Shown: piece after piece, positions 17,280 through 26,720 of the stretch
Layout: every line of letters begins with the position of its first letter
How positions within the stretch are numbered: position 1 is the first letter of the stretch
Origin: Metabacillus sediminilitoris
Lineage (GTDB): Bacteria > Bacillota > Bacilli > Bacillales > Bacillaceae
Assembly: GCF_009720625.1 (NCBI RefSeq)
Contig: NZ_CP046266.1
Span: 2,861,501 to 2,925,500 of the forward strand
DNA: 64,000 nucleotides
Direction of reading: 5' to 3'
Made by a program: the position numbers and the translations under genes
Notes under the pieces: model-generated
Databases searched by the model: none
What the model saw: only the letters and a program-made list of their open reading frames with translations
Told to the model about the DNA's origin: nothing

Positions 17280-20200
17280 ATGATTCTTGAAATGAAGAAA
17301 AGATATTACCATATAACTTCAGGTCGTGTTCGTATGGAACTCTATGGTATCTATGAAAATCCTGAACGAGCTGAAAAATTTATCGAGATTTTCTCTACGA
17401 TAGAAGGTGTTACCTCAGTTAAAACATCAATATCTAGAGGATGCATTCTTCTTAATTATAATGAAGAGCTCATCTCGATTGATTACCTTTTACCATTGTT
17501 AATGAAGTTTGAGGAAGTTGCATGGAAGCTTGATAATAAACATAAAGAGGGGATTAGTTTTGAAACTGATCCAGATGTAGAAGCACAAGTTGCTGCTACT
17601 TCAGAAATGGCAAATGTACTACCTTTTACATCAAACATGCCTAAACAACAAGTGCCTAAGGATAATGTTCCTTTGCCATTAACGTTGTCAGTAGTTGGTT
17701 TGGGTGCTTTAGGGTTAAAGCAACTGTTTTTGGGTCGATCAGCATTAGCCCGCCATCCAGTTCTTTTTTATATGAGCAGCGCATTTGCCGTTGCAACGGG
17801 GTACCCGTTTTTTCGCCGAGGAATTCAACAAATGCAAAATAGGAAAGGTGCATTAGTAGATTTTGTTTTAGGTGCTAGTTCTCTTGCATTGGCCCTGGTA
17901 CGGGAAAATCTTGTTGTTTTAGCAGGGCTGTCACTGCTTCAATACTTAAATTGGAAAAGAAGAGATGAAGTCCGTAATAACTGGTTAGATGAACCAACTG
18001 TATCACCTGAGATACATAGATATACGAAAAGAGCTGGAGCGTTAGGAATCATAGCTTCTCTTGCAACATTGGCTATTACTCGCAATCCACTTGTAGCTTT
18101 AGGTATATTATTAACGGCTAATCCTAGACCCGCAATTGTTTCTGCTGAATATTCTTGGAGTCAGGCAGAAATGATGGCACAAGAAGCTGGATTGGTGAGC
18201 CCTCATAATGGATCAATGTATCAATTATCCCAAATTAACACTGTTTTGCTTGAGGAAGATAACCTGCTCTACGAAAAGAATGGAACGATGAATAAAAATG
18301 TTTCATCGTTTATAGAAAGCTTGCCAAAAGGGTCAAACATAGCTGTTTCACATGGCATGCTTAATAAAAGTATAGAGGGGATTTTCCCTCATATAAATGT
18401 TTTATCTTTAGAGGAGGTAAAACATAAAGCACCACAAGAAGTATTAGTTATCCAGGGGGATAAGTCTCCAAAAGAACAAAAATTAATTTACTATTACCCA
18501 TCAATTGATGTAAGGAAGCTAAATGATTTATCTGAGAGTTTAAAAATATCGCATCAGATAAAGCTTATGATAAAGAAACATGTTCATACTACCAGGGCGT
18601 GGAATTTAATTGGGCCTGCTATTGCGTTAACATCCTTTGTTTCAGCCCCATTACTTGCCCTAATAGCCGATAGCTTAATATTAAGCTTTTTAGTACATGG
18701 AAAACATAAAAGTGAAAAATTGATGCTGAAGAAAAAAACTCATGAATTAAATAAAGAGCTTCACCCAGAAATTCCTTGGCATGCATATACATCAGAGGAA
18801 ATTTATGATCGTTTTCAATCTAGCCCTTTGTCAGGATTAGACGATAAATCGATAAAAAAATGGGCAAAATCATACGGGAAAAATAAACTACAAGCCAAAC
18901 AGGCTGAGCATTGGTTTAAATCATATATAAGCCAATTTAAAGAATTTGCTATGGCCATTTTAGGAATAACTGCTCTTATTAGTATTTTTACGGGACATAT
19001 GTTTGATGGTATTGCGATGGGCACAATTTTGTTATTAAATGCGGGAATTGGTACTTTTCAAGAACGTAAAGCAAAGCAGGCAGTTCAGACGATGACGAAA
19101 TTTGTTCCACCAAATTGCAAAGTTATTCGAAACGGTGAAACTTTTGAAGTATCTGCAGAGGAACTTGTTCCAGGAGATATCGTTGAACTTGAATCAGGAG
19201 AACGAGTACCAGCAGATTTGCGGATAATACAGACATGGAATTTAGAAGTTGATGAGTCAACGCTAACAGGAGAATCACTACCTGTACAGAAGAGCATACG
19301 GCCAATTGATGAGAAAGTTCCTATTACTGATCGTGCCAATATGCTGTATATGGGTACACATGTAACAAGAGGAAAAGGAAAAGCTGTTGTAGTCCAGACA
19401 GGAAATCAAACTGAAATTGGCCGTCTTTTTATGATGTTAGCTGATCATGAAGAGAAAGAAACGCCATTGCAAAAGCAAGTTACTCAAATCAGCAAGGCCT
19501 TTATGAAAGGTGCACTTGTTATTGGAGGTATTGTTTTCATAGCTGGCTTAATCCGTGGTATTCCTTTAACAAGTATGATGACAACCTCACTAGCATTAAC
19601 AGCATCAGCAATACCAGAGGGACTGCCGGTTACCATCACAATAGCTCTTACAGCGGGGATCCTTCGAATGGCAAAGAAAGACTCCTTAACTCGAAAGATG
19701 TCAGCTCTAGAAACACTTGGGCGTGTCAATGTCATTTGCTCAGACAAGACTGGTACATTGACTAAAAATGAAATGACAGTTAAGAAAATTGCAACGTTGA
19801 AACACGAATATGATGTTACTGGAGATGGATATTGCCCTGATGGTGAAATTCAAATAAGCGAAGATAATTCCAATCAAGATTTAGAACATCTCCTACGTAT
19901 TGGAGTATTGTGTAATAATTCTTCAATAGAGCAGGAAAATGGACACTGGATTGTAAAAGGGGACCCAACAGAAGGGGCTTTGCTTACTGTTGCTAAAAAA
20001 TACCCTGCGTTAGTTGAGAGTCTCTCAGAATGGGAGCGAGAATATGAATTACCTTTTGATTCAGATCGAGGTATGATGACCGTTGCATGCCGTCAAACAC
20101 CGGAACATAAAGATTGCTATGTATTGACTAAGGGATCTGTTGAAAAGATAATAGCTTGTTGTAAAAATGTACAAGTTAACGGGAAGAAAATTCAGCTAAC

Positions 20201-21455
20201 TAATTCAATGAGAGAGTCTGTATTACAACAAGCAGAAAAATATGCTGATGATTCCCTAAGAGTCTTAGGGTTTGCCATTCGTAAGCTGAGAAAAGATGAA
20301 GAGTGTAATGATGACATGGAAAATGACTTGACTTACATTGGAATGGTTGGAATGATAGACCCTCCAAAGGAAGAAGTTAAAGATAGCATTCAAGAAGCTA
20401 AAAGTCTTGGTATTACTCCAATCATGATTACAGGAGACCATCCAATAACCGCATTATCGATTGCGAAGCAAATTGGAATTGGATATTCATATGATCAAGT
20501 GCTTACAGGAGAAGCTTTAAATCAGCTTAGTGATTCAGAATTCGAGAATATAATAGATGATATTCGTATATATGCACGAGTAACGCCAAATCATAAGCTG
20601 CGCATTGTAACCTCTTTACAGAATAAAGGTTATATAGTAGCTATGACAGGTGATGGGGTGAATGATTCACTAGCTATAAAGAAGGCAGATGTTGGAATTG
20701 CTATGGGTAGATCTGGAACACAATTAACAAAAGAAACATCTGATATCGTACTTAAAGAAGATCATTTTGGTTCTATTGTTGATGGTGTAAAAGAAGGGAG
20801 AACAATCATTGGTAATATTAGAAAAGCACTAGGATGTTTACTATGTGGAAATTTAGCTGAAATCATTGTAACAAGTACTGCTGTCATAGCAGGGCTTCCA
20901 CTTCCAATCGTTCCTATTCAAATATTGCTAATGAACTTAATAACTGATGCATTACCAGCTATGGTGCTTGCAGTGAATCCTGGAAATAAAACGAAGGAAA
21001 GAAAACGACAAGAAATTGCCGATAAAGAACTTTATCAACAAGTTATTACGAGGGGACTTTTGTTAGGGCTAGGTTCATTAGGATTGTTTGTAGCAAGCCT
21101 GTCAATGGGTACATCAATTGCTGTTGCTCAAACAACTGCTTTTGCAGCACTTGTAACAGGACAACTTATACAAACATTTTCATGGAGGCAAGAAGGTCAA
21201 ACTGAATCAGTAAAAGATTGGACTAAAGACCGCTTTTTGATTGGAGCTTTAGGAGTATCTGCACTTGCGCTATTGTCTTCAATCTATATTCCAGGTTTAA
21301 GCACGGTATTTAAAACAAGTGCCATACCAATGACAAATTGGCTACCAATCATTTTTGTAGCTGGCGTGTCCGCATTCCTTGGAAAAGCTGTCATTAAGGT
21401 TATTCAAGCTCCAAAGAAATTGTTGCAAAAAGAACAACTTGCTATGGCAGCTTAA
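17280..21455 (+). CDS. Large HMA2-like/P2-type cation-transporting ATPase
   Basis: A 1391-residue membrane ATPase, about 500 residues longer than a standard P2-type pump. Residues 5-75 resemble an HMA2 heavy-metal-associated fold without a CxxC motif. Residues 120-490 hold extra membrane segments and a degenerate ATPase-like region. The complete pump follows from about 500: a cation-ATPase N-domain (WHAYTSEEIYDRF), TGES at about 662, AIPEGLP in M4 (about 777), the phosphorylated Asp822 in CSDKTGTLT, and GDGVND at about 1124. PEGLP is the calcium/manganese-type motif, not the CPC of heavy-metal pumps. Layout and length recall mycobacterial CtpH/CtpI. AAAGGGGG is the RBS. The transported ion is unknown. 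Confidence 0.88.
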   Translation: MILEMKKRYYHITSGRVRMELYGIYENPERAEKFIEIFSTIEGVTSVKTSISRGCILLNYNEELISIDYLLPLLMKFEEVAWKLDNKHKEGISFETDPDVEAQVAATSEMANVLPFTSNMPKQQVPKDNVPLPLTLSVVGLGALGLKQLFLGRSALARHPVLFYMSSAFAVATGYPFFRRGIQQMQNRKGALVDFVLGASSLALALVRENLVVLAGLSLLQYLNWKRRDEVRNNWLDEPTVSPEIHRYTKRAGALGIIASLATLAITRNPLVALGILLTANPRPAIVSAEYSWSQAEMMAQEAGLVSPHNGSMYQLSQINTVLLEEDNLLYEKNGTMNKNVSSFIESLPKGSNIAVSHGMLNKSIEGIFPHINVLSLEEVKHKAPQEVLVIQGDKSPKEQKLIYYYPSIDVRKLNDLSESLKISHQIKLMIKKHVHTTRAWNLIGPAIALTSFVSAPLLALIADSLILSFLVHGKHKSEKLMLKKKTHELNKELHPEIPWHAYTSEEIYDRFQSSPLSGLDDKSIKKWAKSYGKNKLQAKQAEHWFKSYISQFKEFAMAILGITALISIFTGHMFDGIAMGTILLLNAGIGTFQERKAKQAVQTMTKFVPPNCKVIRNGETFEVSAEELVPGDIVELESGERVPADLRIIQTWNLEVDESTLTGESLPVQKSIRPIDEKVPITDRANMLYMGTHVTRGKGKAVVVQTGNQTEIGRLFMMLADHEEKETPLQKQVTQISKAFMKGALVIGGIVFIAGLIRGIPLTSMMTTSLALTASAIPEGLPVTITIALTAGILRMAKKDSLTRKMSALETLGRVNVICSDKTGTLTKNEMTVKKIATLKHEYDVTGDGYCPDGEIQISEDNSNQDLEHLLRIGVLCNNSSIEQENGHWIVKGDPTEGALLTVAKKYPALVESLSEWEREYELPFDSDRGMMTVACRQTPEHKDCYVLTKGSVEKIIACCKNVQVNGKKIQLTNSMRESVLQQAEKYADDSLRVLGFAIRKLRKDEECNDDMENDLTYIGMVGMIDPPKEEVKDSIQEAKSLGITPIMITGDHPITALSIAKQIGIGYSYDQVLTGEALNQLSDSEFENIIDDIRIYARVTPNHKLRIVTSLQNKGYIVAMTGDGVNDSLAIKKADVGIAMGRSGTQLTKETSDIVLKEDHFGSIVDGVKEGRTIIGNIRKALGCLLCGNLAEIIVTSTAVIAGLPLPIVPIQILLMNLITDALPAMVLAVNPGNKTKERKRQEIADKELYQQVITRGLLLGLGSLGLFVASLSMGTSIAVAQTTAFAALVTGQLIQTFSWRQEGQTESVKDWTKDRFLIGALGVSALALLSSIYIPGLSTVFKTSAIPMTNWLPIIFVAGVSAFLGKAVIKVIQAPKKLLQKEQLAMAA

Positions 21456-21494
21456 ATGTGCTGCCTAGAAAAATAATAGTAAGGAGGAACTATC

Positions 21495-21752
21495 ATGTTG
21501 CAAAGTAATCTCCATCGGGTCATTGTTGGCTCTGTCATTATTGTTGCTGCATCAACATTGTTGCCTGTTGCAAAAGAAACATTAAAACCACTCGTAGGAC
21601 AAGTTTCACGTCAAATGCGTTTCTTCATCGTTTCAGCAAAAGAAGGAATTGAGGACATGGTGGCTGAGGCGAAAGTTGAACGCATGAAAAGACATGTAAA
21701 TCATCAATTTGTAATTGAGTACAATGAAATGGTTGAAGATCTTGCTGAATAG
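21495..21752 (+). CDS. DUF5132-like small membrane protein
   Basis: An 85-residue protein 39 bp after the ATPase, with GGAGGAAC as RBS. An N-terminal hydrophobic helix (about 9-27, VIVGSVIIVAASTLLPV) is followed by an amphipathic charged helix. The shape fits DUF5132 proteins that I recall next to P-type ATPases. Mycobacterial PacL proteins (DUF1490) have a similar design and act as scaffolds for efflux pumps. No histidine/aspartate-rich metal motif like that of PacL1 is visible here. The scaffold role is an inference. Confidence 0.6.
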   Translation: MLQSNLHRVIVGSVIIVAASTLLPVAKETLKPLVGQVSRQMRFFIVSAKEGIEDMVAEAKVERMKRHVNHQFVIEYNEMVEDLAE

Positions 21753-21781
21753 TCGTGAAAATGATGAGAGGAGGGGAGTGT

Positions 21782-22027
21782 GTGTCTGAAAAAGATAAAC
21801 AGATCATACAACAGTTGAAACAATCACTGCTGCACTTGGACGAGGCTTTGAACTTATCTATTGAAATGCTTGAGGAAGATGCAAAGAATAAGCAAACAAT
21901 AACTGCAGTCTGGGAGGAATTCCTAAGTACGTTCTTTGGAAGAGTCAAAAGTAAGGGAAATGCCAGTAGTGTAAATTTATCTAAATTGGTACCATTACCT
22001 AAATTAGCTCGTTTCTTCAAATTTTAA
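21782..22027 (+). CDS. Small coiled-coil protein of the ATPase operon
   Basis: An 81-residue soluble, helical protein. The GTG at 21782 is preferred because GAGGAGGGGAG lies just upstream; the frame from 21755 would include it. It reads SEKDKQIIQQLKQSLLHLDE and continues as a likely coiled coil, ending in a basic hydrophobic KLARFFKF tail that could touch the membrane. It is last in the apparent ATPase operon and is followed by a hairpin. The family is not recognised. Confidence 0.55.
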   Translation: MSEKDKQIIQQLKQSLLHLDEALNLSIEMLEEDAKNKQTITAVWEEFLSTFFGRVKSKGNASSVNLSKLVPLPKLARFFKF

Positions 22028-22032
22028 ATGAG

Positions 22033-22092
22033 AAGGGCATTCGTCCATCTGGTCACTAAATTTTACTTTCTTATGGACGGATATTCTTTTCA
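22033..22092 (+). terminator. Probable terminator of the ATPase operon
   Basis: CGTCCAT and ATGGACG pair at the centre, with weaker pairing extending outward to GAATATCC-like arms, and TTCTTTT follows. The loop is long (about 25 bases). Confidence 0.5.
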
Positions 22093-22403
22093 ATCTTCTA
22101 TATTTTCTTTATTTTTTTGAAAACCTTCACTTTTGAGTGTATGTATTGTTCATTTTATTTTTATCTCCAAATATCCCTTCGCTTGAACTTGAACTTTCAA
22201 TCAAACGAGGGGTTTTTGGAATTACAATATATAGAATACGAATGTATAAACGAATTAGTCTAAACTTTAATATAGCAGTAATTAGATTAGTGATTAATTG
22301 CAATTCTCCTTTAACCTTATCTCAATAAGTCTCCCAATTATTCTTGTTAATAATCAACACCCCATACATCAACGCAATCTTTATTTCTAAAATTTGTCGG
22401 TTT
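22093..22403. other. Gene-free stretch after the ATPase operon
   Basis: AT-rich DNA without a supported gene. A 63-codon frame from 22137 has no RBS and unlikely composition. It is the convergent space between the ATPase operon and the - strand membrane gene. Confidence 0.5.
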
Positions 22404-22865
22404 TTATGTTCTTTGAAGTAAAAGGTAAAGTTTCCAAATAACGATAAAAAAGATAATATATCCAAATATTGAATAAGCATGATTCCATTCCGAGAGGTGT
22501 ATAAACCAGCCGAAATGTTCTGATATTTTTTCAATAACTGAAATAACAACACCTAACATAATGATCATCACATACCGAGCAAAAGGCTGAATCCGATTGG
22601 CCACAATTAAGAAGAAAATCGAGAATAGAGGAAGAATAAATAAGGTAAAAACAATATTGATTGAGAATATTTCAGGAAATAGTCTAGTTGGAAAAGCATA
22701 TTTTCCCATTCCAACAAACATTAAATCTAAATAAGTCCCCACAAATGAGGAGAACAATGCAATGAATAAATAATTATTTAGTTTTTTATTCCTTTCTAAG
22801 AAAGAACGCTTTTTTTGCGATAATTGCGAGTTCAATTTTTTCAATCGTTTTACAGTATTCTTCAT
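22404..22865 (-). CDS. CBO0543-like polytopic membrane protein
   Basis: A 153-residue protein with a basic N-terminus and four to five hydrophobic helices (LFIALFSSFVGTYLDLMFVG, IVFTLFILPLFSIFFLIVA, VMIIMLGVVISVIE, and a C-terminal one). It resembles small Bacillus membrane proteins known as the CBO0543 family, of unknown function. The ATG at 22865 follows GGTGGAG by six bases. The start overlaps the end of the upstream DUF2515 gene by 80 bases in another frame, an unusually long overlap. Confidence 0.6.
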   Translation of the reverse strand: MKNTVKRLKKLNSQLSQKKRSFLERNKKLNNYLFIALFSSFVGTYLDLMFVGMGKYAFPTRLFPEIFSINIVFTLFILPLFSIFFLIVANRIQPFARYVMIIMLGVVISVIEKISEHFGWFIHLSEWNHAYSIFGYIIFFIVIWKLYLLLQRT

Positions 22866-23946
22866 AAATTTCTCCACCTGTGTATTTTTCTTCTATTAAA
22901 TAGTCGATGATTCTCCAGTTATCACACCAGTCCCCATCTTCTGCATCTTGGTGAGAAATATTTTTCCACGCAAATTGTAATGGGGGACTATATATACGAT
23001 TTGCTCCTTTTTTTAGCGAGCACCTCTTTGTTCTTCGTCTGTATCCCGAACTAGGCGGTGTTTCATTCACATTATTAAACAAATGAGTCCAATAATCTTT
23101 TCTGGATGCAGTATGAGGATTGTTTCTAGCCCAAGACAAAACTCCCTTATAAACAGTTTTTTCATGAAATAAAAGTGAATATGATTTTTTCCCTAACAGG
23201 ATTCGTTCATGTAGTGAATCAAAATGTTTCATCGTATTCCCTATTATGTTAGGTTTTTCATTATTTTCATTTTTATAAAAGGGGAAAATAATATGGTTAA
23301 AACGCAAAAAATCATAGAGTTTAAAGCCAATCGTATCAATGACAGTTTTTTTGAAATGATGATTTTTAATAACCCTTTTTTCTAAATAATTTTGTTCATT
23401 AATTATTGTGGCGATTGCTAATAGATAACAGTCTCCATGCACCCAATAATAATTCCACATTGTTTCCATAAAGAGTGAAACACCTAAGAAAGGCAGAAGG
23501 TAAAATAGATTCTTCTTGTTTTCTAAACTTTTTTTATATAGTAAAAATTGTGGGAAAACGTCTTGGAAGATTAACCAATTACCGCGTTCCAAAAATAAAA
23601 AGAAATCTACTTGTTCCTTTTCAGACAAAAACTTATTAACGAGATCTCCTTTTAAATCAGTCATATTCCAACCACCATTGCGAGAAACCATATGACCTAA
23701 TAGAGCCCAGTGGATGTCAGGATGCTCGATAAAAAAATCTAAATATGCTTGTGTTCTTGTGAGATTATTCAGATTAAGTTTTTTGGTCATTTCTTTTATT
23801 TCAGTTATGAGGTTTCTATCCTCTTTTGTTAGTTTTACGTTTTTATATGAATTTTGTTTGTTTTTTATTTTTCTTTTCAAATCTTCTTTTATTTCAAAAT
23901 ATGATTTTATCGGCATCTTATTATTTTTGAAAGGAGTTATTGCCAT
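22786..23946 (-). CDS. DUF2515 (YppC-like) protein
   Basis: A 386-residue soluble protein. The segments NLNNLTRTQAYLDFF, HWALLGHMVSRNGGWNMTDL and FFLFLERGNWLIFQD are diagnostic of the DUF2515 family, whose B. subtilis member YppC lies beside recU and ponA. The function is unknown. GGGAGGAAA precedes the ATG at good spacing. It is divergent from sqhC with fewer than 100 bp between the starts, and the YppC paralogue here is away from recU, so this may be a second copy. Confidence 0.8.
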   Translation of the reverse strand: MAITPFKNNKMPIKSYFEIKEDLKRKIKNKQNSYKNVKLTKEDRNLITEIKEMTKKLNLNNLTRTQAYLDFFIEHPDIHWALLGHMVSRNGGWNMTDLKGDLVNKFLSEKEQVDFFLFLERGNWLIFQDVFPQFLLYKKSLENKKNLFYLLPFLGVSLFMETMWNYYWVHGDCYLLAIATIINEQNYLEKRVIKNHHFKKTVIDTIGFKLYDFLRFNHIIFPFYKNENNEKPNIIGNTMKHFDSLHERILLGKKSYSLLFHEKTVYKGVLSWARNNPHTASRKDYWTHLFNNVNETPPSSGYRRRTKRCSLKKGANRIYSPPLQFAWKNISHQDAEDGDWCDNWRIIDYLIEEKYTGGEIYEEYCKTIEKIELAIIAKKAFFLRKE

Positions 23947-24038
23947 TCATTTTCCTCCCATCCTTGGAATGCGTTTGTGGGGAAAGGAATAAGTATATGA
24001 AAAAAACTGTTTTTATTAAAGAGAGGAAAAATCGTTAT

Positions 24039-25916
24039 ATGAAATATAAGATTGAAACTGAAATAAACAGATTAGTTAACATTCTTATTAAGGAACAGGA
24101 GCCAAATGGATCATGGACTTATCCATTTGAGACAGGAATCACTACTGATTGTTATATGATCATCTTATTACGCACATTAGAAATAAATGATGAAGATTTC
24201 ATTCAATCGCTAGTAGATAGGATTATCAGTAAACAAGATGAAAATGGGTCATGGAAGCTATTTTATGATGAAGAAGAAGGAAACCTTACCGCAACAGTTG
24301 AAGCATACTATGCTCTCTTATACTCAGGTTATTGCACAAAAACAGATTCAAACATGCGTCTAGCAAGAAACTTTATAATTAATAACGGTGGATTAAAAGA
24401 AATAAATATGTTTACAAAAGTCATGTTAGCTTTAACTGGACAATATAAATGGCCAGAACATTTTCCGATTCCAGTTGAAATCGTGCTTTTGCCACTTTCT
24501 TTCCCGGTGAATTTCTTTGACTTTTCTGTGTATGCACGAGTAAATTTCATTCCGATTGTCATTGCTGCAGATTATAAATTTAGCATGCAGACGAAACGTA
24601 CTCCGGATTTATCGGAATTATTCTTACAAAGAGGAGATGATGATTGGGAGAAGGAGATAAATGAATGGAGATCATTTCTTTCAACAATTCACATAGGAAT
24701 AAAAAGTTTGATTGGTTTGCCTCATGAACTGCATAGGATCGCACTCAACCATGCTGAGCAGTATATGTTGCAGAGAATCGAGTCGGATGGAACTTTTTAC
24801 AGTTATTTCAGTTCGACATTTTTAATGATTTTTGCTTTAATGGCTCATGGTTATTCGAAACAACATCCAATCATCACAAAGGCAATTAAAGGATTAAAAT
24901 CAAATCAAACCAGAATTGATGATCATCTTCATATTCAGTATACAAAAGCAACTGTATGGAATACTGCGTTGATTAGTTATAGTTTACAAGAAGCGGGAAT
25001 TTCTTCTTCTTCAGAAACGATTAAAAAAGCACAGCAATATTTGATATCTAAACAGCATTATTTATACAGTGATTGGGCGATCCATAATCAACATGCATTA
25101 CCAGGAGGTTGGGGATTTGCCGATATAAATACAATGCATCCTGATATTGATGATACAACTGCATCATTAAGAGCGATTCGATCACTTATCCTTTCAAATC
25201 CAGTCTATCGACAAGCATGGGACCGTGCAAATCATTGGATCATTTCGATGCAGAATGATGATGGGGGCTGGGCAGCATTTGAAAAAAATGTAAATAAATC
25301 TTTTTTAAGTTGGCTTCCTGTTGAAGGAGGAACTGCAATGATATTAGATCCTTCAACAGCAGATTTGACTGGAAGGACATTAGAATATTTTGGGAATTTC
25401 ACTCGATTAAATAAAAATCATCCATTCATTAAACGAGGGATTGAATGGCTTCTTCGTAATCAAGAGAAGGATGGTTCTTGGTATGGAAGATGGGGAATTT
25501 GTTATATTTATGGAACTTGGGCAGCAATTACTGGTTTAGTGGCAGTTAATACACGAAATGATCATCCTGCCATTCAAAAAGCAATTCGTTGGTTATACCG
25601 CATTCAAAATCCAAATGGCGGGTGGGGAGAATCTTGTAAAAGTGACATTCATAAAAAGTATATATCTTTAAATGAAAGTACGAGAACTCATACTGCATGG
25701 GCATTAGATACTCTAATAAGTGCAGAAAATGAAGAGACTGTTGAAATTAACCGGGGAATTACTTATTTGCTTGAGTCATCTCATAAGAATGATTGGACAA
25801 CAACATATCCGAAAGGGCAGGGGTTACCAAACGGTTTTTATATGCATTACCATAGTTATGAATATCTCTTCCCATTACTTGCTTTAAGTCATTATAAAAA
25901 TAAGTTTTTTAAATGA
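24039..25916 (+). CDS. sqhC: Sporulenol synthase (squalene-hopene cyclase family)
   Basis: A triterpene cyclase very close to B. subtilis SqhC, which cyclises tetraprenyl-beta-curcumene to sporulenol, a spore lipid. The catalytic DxDD motif is in DIDDTTAS (about 368), and QW-type repeats are seen (QEPNGSW, QNDDGGWAAFEKNV, QEKDGSWYGRWG, QNPNGGWGESCKS). I choose the ATG at 24039 (625 aa, preceded by GAGAGGAAA) because it aligns with the SqhC start; an in-frame ATG at 23997 also has an RBS and would add 14 residues. The partner prenyl cyclase YtpB is not in the window. Confidence 0.92.
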   Translation: MKYKIETEINRLVNILIKEQEPNGSWTYPFETGITTDCYMIILLRTLEINDEDFIQSLVDRIISKQDENGSWKLFYDEEEGNLTATVEAYYALLYSGYCTKTDSNMRLARNFIINNGGLKEINMFTKVMLALTGQYKWPEHFPIPVEIVLLPLSFPVNFFDFSVYARVNFIPIVIAADYKFSMQTKRTPDLSELFLQRGDDDWEKEINEWRSFLSTIHIGIKSLIGLPHELHRIALNHAEQYMLQRIESDGTFYSYFSSTFLMIFALMAHGYSKQHPIITKAIKGLKSNQTRIDDHLHIQYTKATVWNTALISYSLQEAGISSSSETIKKAQQYLISKQHYLYSDWAIHNQHALPGGWGFADINTMHPDIDDTTASLRAIRSLILSNPVYRQAWDRANHWIISMQNDDGGWAAFEKNVNKSFLSWLPVEGGTAMILDPSTADLTGRTLEYFGNFTRLNKNHPFIKRGIEWLLRNQEKDGSWYGRWGICYIYGTWAAITGLVAVNTRNDHPAIQKAIRWLYRIQNPNGGWGESCKSDIHKKYISLNESTRTHTAWALDTLISAENEETVEINRGITYLLESSHKNDWTTTYPKGQGLPNGFYMHYHSYEYLFPLLALSHYKNKFFK

Positions 25917-25974
25917 TTAAAATTGTATGCTGTTACAATTTGTGTATTAATGTTATTAAAATTTATTAAAGTGA

Positions 25975-26024
25975 AAAATGTCTTTTATGTCCAAAAATTT
26001 ACAGACGATAAAAGACATTTTTTT
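25975..26024. terminator. Bidirectional terminator between sqhC and ndk
   Basis: AAAATGTCTTTTAT pairs with ATAAAAGACATTTT around an 19-base loop and runs into seven T. The convergent ndk ends 16 bases further on. Confidence 0.8.
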
Positions 26025-26039
26025 ATCTATTAATACCTC

Positions 26040-26504
26040 TCAAACAGATTTTCTTTCATCAAATGGATAATCTTTGTCTCTTGCTGAACAAATTGATAGT
26101 GGATCAAAAAAGTTTGCAATTTCCCGTTCAGCACTTAACAATGAATCCGAACCATGGATGACATTTTCAGCTTTTGAAAATGCAAAGTCTCCACGTATTG
26201 TACCAGGCATAGCTTCTAAAGGACTTGTTTTTCCAATCATTATTCGTGAAACCTCAATAATACTTTCTCCTTCCCAAACCATTGCAAAAACAGGACCTGA
26301 CGTAATAAAGTCAACCAACTCTTCAAAGAAAGGCTTTTCTTTAAGTTCCATGTAATGGTATTCAGCTTTTTGTCGATCAACATTCATAAGCTCAGCATTT
26401 AATAAAGTAAATCCTTTTTGCTCAAAACGATTTATTATCTCTCCTATTAAGCCACGCTTTACTCCATCAGGTTTGACCATTATAAATGTACGCTGTATTG
26501 TCAT
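26040..26504 (-). CDS. ndk: Nucleoside diphosphate kinase
   Basis: A 154-residue kinase that transfers the gamma-phosphate between nucleoside di- and triphosphates. Family motifs are all present: [38 protein letters not shown], and the phosphorylated His in NVIHGSDS. Ndk is usually 149 residues; here the C-terminus is a little longer and ends in [10 protein letters not shown]. The position beside sqhC rather than in the usual menaquinone/aro region is noteworthy. AGGTGAAAGGA is the RBS. Confidence 0.93.
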   Translation of the reverse strand: MTIQRTFIMVKPDGVKRGLIGEIINRFEQKGFTLLNAELMNVDRQKAEYHYMELKEKPFFEELVDFITSGPVFAMVWEGESIIEVSRIMIGKTSPLEAMPGTIRGDFAFSKAENVIHGSDSLLSAEREIANFFDPLSICSARDKDYPFDERKSV

Positions 26505-26690
26505 ATCCTTTCACCTCATCTGAAAAATTAATAATAGTTAATAAAGATGTTTTCAAAGTGTATTAAACAGTATGGTAAACATTTCTAATTTTTATAACAA
26601 TAAAATAGTAAGGTACATAGAGAAATAAAAAATATTGCCGATCATTAAAAACGCTTAAAAGAAATAGATAAATATTTATAAAGCTTTTTG

Positions 26691-26719
26691 TTGACTTATG
26701 ATTCATAAGCTAATATAAT
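26691..26719 (+). promoter_or_regulatory. Sigma-A promoter of the DoxX gene
   Basis: TTGACT (26691-26696) and TATAAT (26714-26719) with a 17-bp spacer form a near-ideal vegetative promoter. Transcription should begin near 26726, inside the first MhqR-like operator. Confidence 0.8.
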
Positions 26720-26720
26720 T

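Noticed and set aside
22137..22328. 63-codon + strand frame in the gap after the ATPase operon
   Set aside because: No RBS and no recognisable pattern; it appears to be chance in AT-rich DNA.
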